Part shown: positions 43,749 to 43,831 of the stretch, one piece after another | Layout: every line of letters begins with the position of its first letter | How positions within the stretch are numbered: the stretch's first letter is position 1 | Source: Butyriboletus loyo | Lineage: Eukaryota > Basidiomycota > Agaricomycetes > Boletales > Boletaceae | DNA: 43,831 nt | Direction of reading: 5' to 3' | Assembly: GCA_038093515.1 (NCBI GenBank) | Contig: JBBPSI010000203.1 | Span: 1 to 43,831 of the forward strand | Position numbers and translations under genes: made by a program | The notes under the pieces: model-generated | What the model saw: only the letters and a program-made list of their open reading frames with translations | Databases searched by the model: none | What the model was told of the DNA's origin: nothing

Positions 43749-43831
43749 ATGGGCCACGAGTCAGAGGACACATTCACTGCTCTAATGCAGGATATTCTGA
43801 GCATCGCTCATGGTTTGAAAGAGGCAACCGC
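43749..43831 (+). CDS. second HD2-like gene, 5' end only
   Basis: Twenty-seven codons before the window ends: MGHESEDTFTALMQDILSIA then HGLKEAT. HD2 opens MGLKLDDAYTAQLQVILRIA then HGLSEAA. Both share Met-Gly, an acidic stretch, the spacing of Leu/Ile residues, and the motif I-x-x-I-A-H-G-L-x-E-A. It is therefore most likely a paralogous HD2 gene transcribed in the same direction. Whether it carries a homeodomain lies outside this window. Confidence 0.72.
   Translation, partial: MGHESEDTFTALMQDILSIAHGLKEAT

Larger units (their letters stand above)
43642..43831. repeat. degenerate second copy of the HD1-HD2 intergenic and start region
   Basis: Compared with 42042-42240: the HD1 ATG region matches at all but one position over 18 bases, TATGTAAACACAAAGG recurs as CACGTAAGCACAAGGG at about the right distance, and the HD2 start recurs as MGHESEDTFTALMQDILSIA. 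The core CGCTCATGG and surrounding TCTG-GCATCGCTCATGGT are shared at DNA level. Spacing from the HD1 ATG to the HD2 ATG is 89 bp here and 119 bp in the first copy. Confidence 0.65.

Noticed and set aside
1..43831. CRISPR arrays, bacterial operons, tRNA or rRNA genes, transposons
   Set aside because: Introns and gene families are fungal. I saw no regularly spaced repeats, no tRNA-like cloverleaf with A/B boxes, and no transposase or reverse transcriptase frame.

Overview
This window is nuclear DNA of a basidiomycete fungus, most likely a mushroom-forming Agaricomycete. Genes are dense and split by many short introns (about 45-75 nt, GT-AG with CTNA-like branch sites). Both strands are used, and many neighbours share divergent promoters of only 110-180 bp. 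The right end is a homeodomain mating-type locus (MAT-A/HD): a mitochondrial intermediate peptidase (MIP) gene, then a divergent HD1/HD2 pair, then the start of a second HD2-like gene cut by the window edge. MIP beside HD1/HD2 is the classic Agaricomycete arrangement.

Layout, left to right. 0.3-4.1 kb: a SAM-dependent methyltransferase and an AIF/FSP1-type FAD oxidoreductase (both -). 4.2-8.4 kb: a circularly permuted GTPase of the GNL1 type and, 51 bp behind it, an unrecognised Ser/Pro-rich protein (both +). 8.7-13.3 kb: VTA1 (-) divergent from an arrestin-domain protein (+). 13.5-16.0 kb: HUB1 (-) divergent from an RSC9-like remodeller subunit (+). 16.2-19.6 kb: tRNA-splicing endonuclease subunit SEN15 (-) divergent from an ARMH3/DUF1741 armadillo protein (+). 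20.2-23.7 kb: glycine dehydrogenase (P protein). 24.0-26.3 kb: a PPR protein (-) divergent from SEC61 gamma (+). 27.2-33.9 kb: a 7TM protein, COG1 and a TMEM115-like Golgi protein (all -). 34.0-36.9 kb: FAM32A-like and WHIM-type chromatin proteins (+). 37.2-39.6 kb: MIP (+). 39.9-43.8 kb: the HD locus.

Most genes are housekeeping: Golgi trafficking (COG1, TMEM115, ARMH3), ESCRT/MVB and arrestin sorting (VTA1, arrestin), splicing and tRNA processing (HUB1, FAM32A, SEN15), chromatin (RSC9, WHIM protein) and mitochondria (GCV P protein, PPR, MIP). HD1 and HD2 are expected to form the heterodimeric transcription factor that controls dikaryon development after mating.

The most interesting region is 43.0-43.83 kb. 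The HD1-HD2 intergenic promoter and the first codons of both genes appear a second time. In this second copy HD2 continues toward the window edge, but HD1 is reduced to a five-codon stub ending in a stop. That points to a duplicated HD pair that lost one partner. HD2 itself also shows an apparent reading-frame slip near its C-terminus. Exon joins were inferred by eye from splice signals and protein family pattern, so exact boundaries in multi-exon genes are approximate.
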